Below, one piece after another: positions 15,613 through 16,328 of a DNA stretch of 16,328 bases. The notes below the pieces were generated by a model. The model was not told the origin of the DNA. It made no database searches and saw only the letters and a program-made list of their open reading frames with translations. Numbering within the stretch: position 1 is the first letter of the stretch; every line of letters begins with the position of its first letter. The translations under genes and the position numbers were made by a program. This stretch comes from Alphaproteobacteria bacterium (GTDB lineage: Bacteria; Pseudomonadota; Alphaproteobacteria; GCA-2731375), in the NCBI GenBank assembly GCA_030746295.1, contig JASLMY010000102.1, positions 1 to 16,328 of the forward strand. Reading direction: 5' to 3'.

Positions 15613-15628
15613 CGGGCCGGGTCAGCCC
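15600..15628 (-). terminator. Inverted repeat spanning the response-regulator stop codon
   Basis: GGGCTGA (15600-15606) and TCAGCCC (15622-15628) form a perfect 7-bp stem with a 15-nt loop. The right arm contains the response-regulator stop codon, and the loop contains the -35 box of the ligase promoter. No T-run follows on the minus strand, so a terminator role for the two-component operon is only possible. Confidence 0.4.
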
Positions 15629-16035
15629 TCCTTAAGGCGGCGGACCAGGGCGGCGCGCTTGGTCAGCTGTGCCTCGATCGCGGCCAGCAGCTCTTCGGAG
15701 GTAAAGGGCTTGGTCAGATAGTCGTCGGCGCCCTCCTCCATCGCCCGGCGTGCCGAGGCCCGCTCGGTCGCCGCGGTGACGAAGATGATGGGGATGGCCT
15801 CGGTGTCGAGATGCTGGCGCAGCATTGCCATCGCCGCGAAGCCGTCGCCCTCGGTCATCATCACGTCGCAAAGAATGACGTCGGGGTGGAAGTCGTGGGC
15901 GATGGATACGCCGGCGAGGCCGTTTTCGGCACCGCGCGCTTCATAGCCCTCGAAAGAGAGCATCTTGACCATGCGCTCGCGGATGGGTGCCTCGTCTTCG
16001 ATTACCAGAACCCGTCTCGGCGCCGTGTCGTCCAT
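15622..16035 (-). CDS. Single-domain response regulator (REC only)
   Basis: The 137-residue protein is a receiver domain with no output domain. It has the acidic pair E13 and D14, the phosphoacceptor D57 in ILCDVMM, T87 in FVTAAT and K109 in YLTKPF, so it should be phosphorylatable. REC-only proteins act by protein contact, often as phosphorelay shuttles or regulators of motility or kinase activity. The ATG at 16035 has AAAAGG about 8 nt upstream, overlapping the end of the histidine-kinase gene; 13 nt separate the genes, so the two are co-transcribed and form a likely cognate pair. The upstream extension of this frame is a shadow over the kinase gene. There is nothing to link it to the catabolic genes next door apart from orientation. 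Confidence 0.93.
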   Translation of the reverse strand: MDDTAPRRVLVIEDEAPIRERMVKMLSFEGYEARGAENGLAGVSIAHDFHPDVILCDVMMTEGDGFAAMAMLRQHLDTEAIPIIFVTAATERASARRAMEEGADDYLTKPFTSEELLAAIEAQLTKRAALVRRLKEG

Positions 16036-16048
16036 CGCTGGATCCTTT

Positions 16049-16328
16049 TCAAGCGGCCATCGGCAGCCGCACCAGCACTTCGGTACCCTCGCCCTCTTGG
16101 CTGGAGAGCTGCAGGGTGCCGCCGAGCCGCTCGACCGATTGCTTGGTGATGGTGAGGCCGAGACCGGTACCGGAGATGGCGCCGACGTTGGGCGCCCGGT
16201 GGAAGGGGGTGAAGACGGCATCCTGCTGGTCGGCGGGAATGCCGATGCCGTGATCCCTGACCCGGATCTCGGCGCCGCCGTCGGCGGCGCCTAGAGAGAC
16301 CTGCACCGGCGTTCCTTCGGGCGAGAAC
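16049..16328 (-). CDS. Histidine kinase, C-terminal ATP-binding end (gene continues beyond the window)
   Basis: Ninety-two residues of a HATPase domain are visible, entering the window in frame at FSPEGTPV, which is the usual continuation of the N box (NAxKFSPEG). The G1 box is DHGIGIP, the F-box region is VFTPFHRAP and the G2 box is GTGLGLTITKQ, followed by the closing strands (GGTLQLSSQEGEGTEVLVRLP). This end autophosphorylates a histidine that lies outside the window and passes phosphate to a receiver, most simply the adjacent REC-only protein. Sensor, membrane and HisKA parts are not visible, so the signal is unknown. Confidence 0.93.
   Translation of the reverse strand, partial: FSPEGTPVQVSLGAADGGAEIRVRDHGIGIPADQQDAVFTPFHRAPNVGAISGTGLGLTITKQSVERLGGTLQLSSQEGEGTEVLVRLPMAA

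Overview
The window is about 16.3 kb of GC-rich DNA (roughly two thirds G+C by eye) from a Gram-negative bacterium. The envelope-spanning AsmA-type protein requires an outer membrane. The GC bias, gene families and gene style suggest an alphaproteobacterium (Rhodospirillales-like), but this is an inference because no rRNA or other marker gene is present. I see no tRNA, rRNA, CRISPR array, insertion sequence or phage gene.

Layout: (1) Positions 1-1212, minus strand: a flavin-dependent aromatic-ring monooxygenase, cut by one in-frame TAG at 301-303 and running off the left edge. (2) Positions 1213-1403: a divergent intergenic region. (3) Positions 1404-8207, plus strand: a very large AsmA-family protein (2267 aa) built from three tandem ~500-residue units between an N-terminal membrane anchor and a C-terminal AsmA domain. 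It is followed after 40 nt by an Old Yellow Enzyme-type NADH:flavin oxidoreductase (8248-9408). (4) Positions 9498-15533, minus strand: a run read right to left as acyl-CoA ligase, carbon-nitrogen hydrolase, TauD/TfdA-type dioxygenase, DMT (EamA) transporter and, behind its own promoter, a luciferase-like (LLM) flavin monooxygenase. (5) Positions 15622-16328, minus strand: a single-domain response regulator preceded by the C-terminal end of a histidine kinase cut by the right edge.

Regions 1, 3 (OYE) and 4 together look like a small-molecule catabolic neighbourhood: flavin and Fe(II)/2-oxoglutarate oxygenases, an amidase/nitrilase-type hydrolase, a CoA ligase and a permease. The substrate cannot be read from the sequence. 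No transcription factor gene is present in this neighbourhood, yet the two best sigma70-like promoters (before the CoA ligase and before the LLM gene) both carry the same 9-bp dyad, CCCGACGGG, between their -35 and -10 boxes. That is a candidate shared operator.

The most noteworthy points are the repeat architecture of the giant AsmA-like protein, the single amber codon splitting an otherwise intact monooxygenase, the shared promoter dyad, and the Cys-to-His change at a redox-tuning position of the OYE homologue. I did not find a clearly new defence or mobile system.
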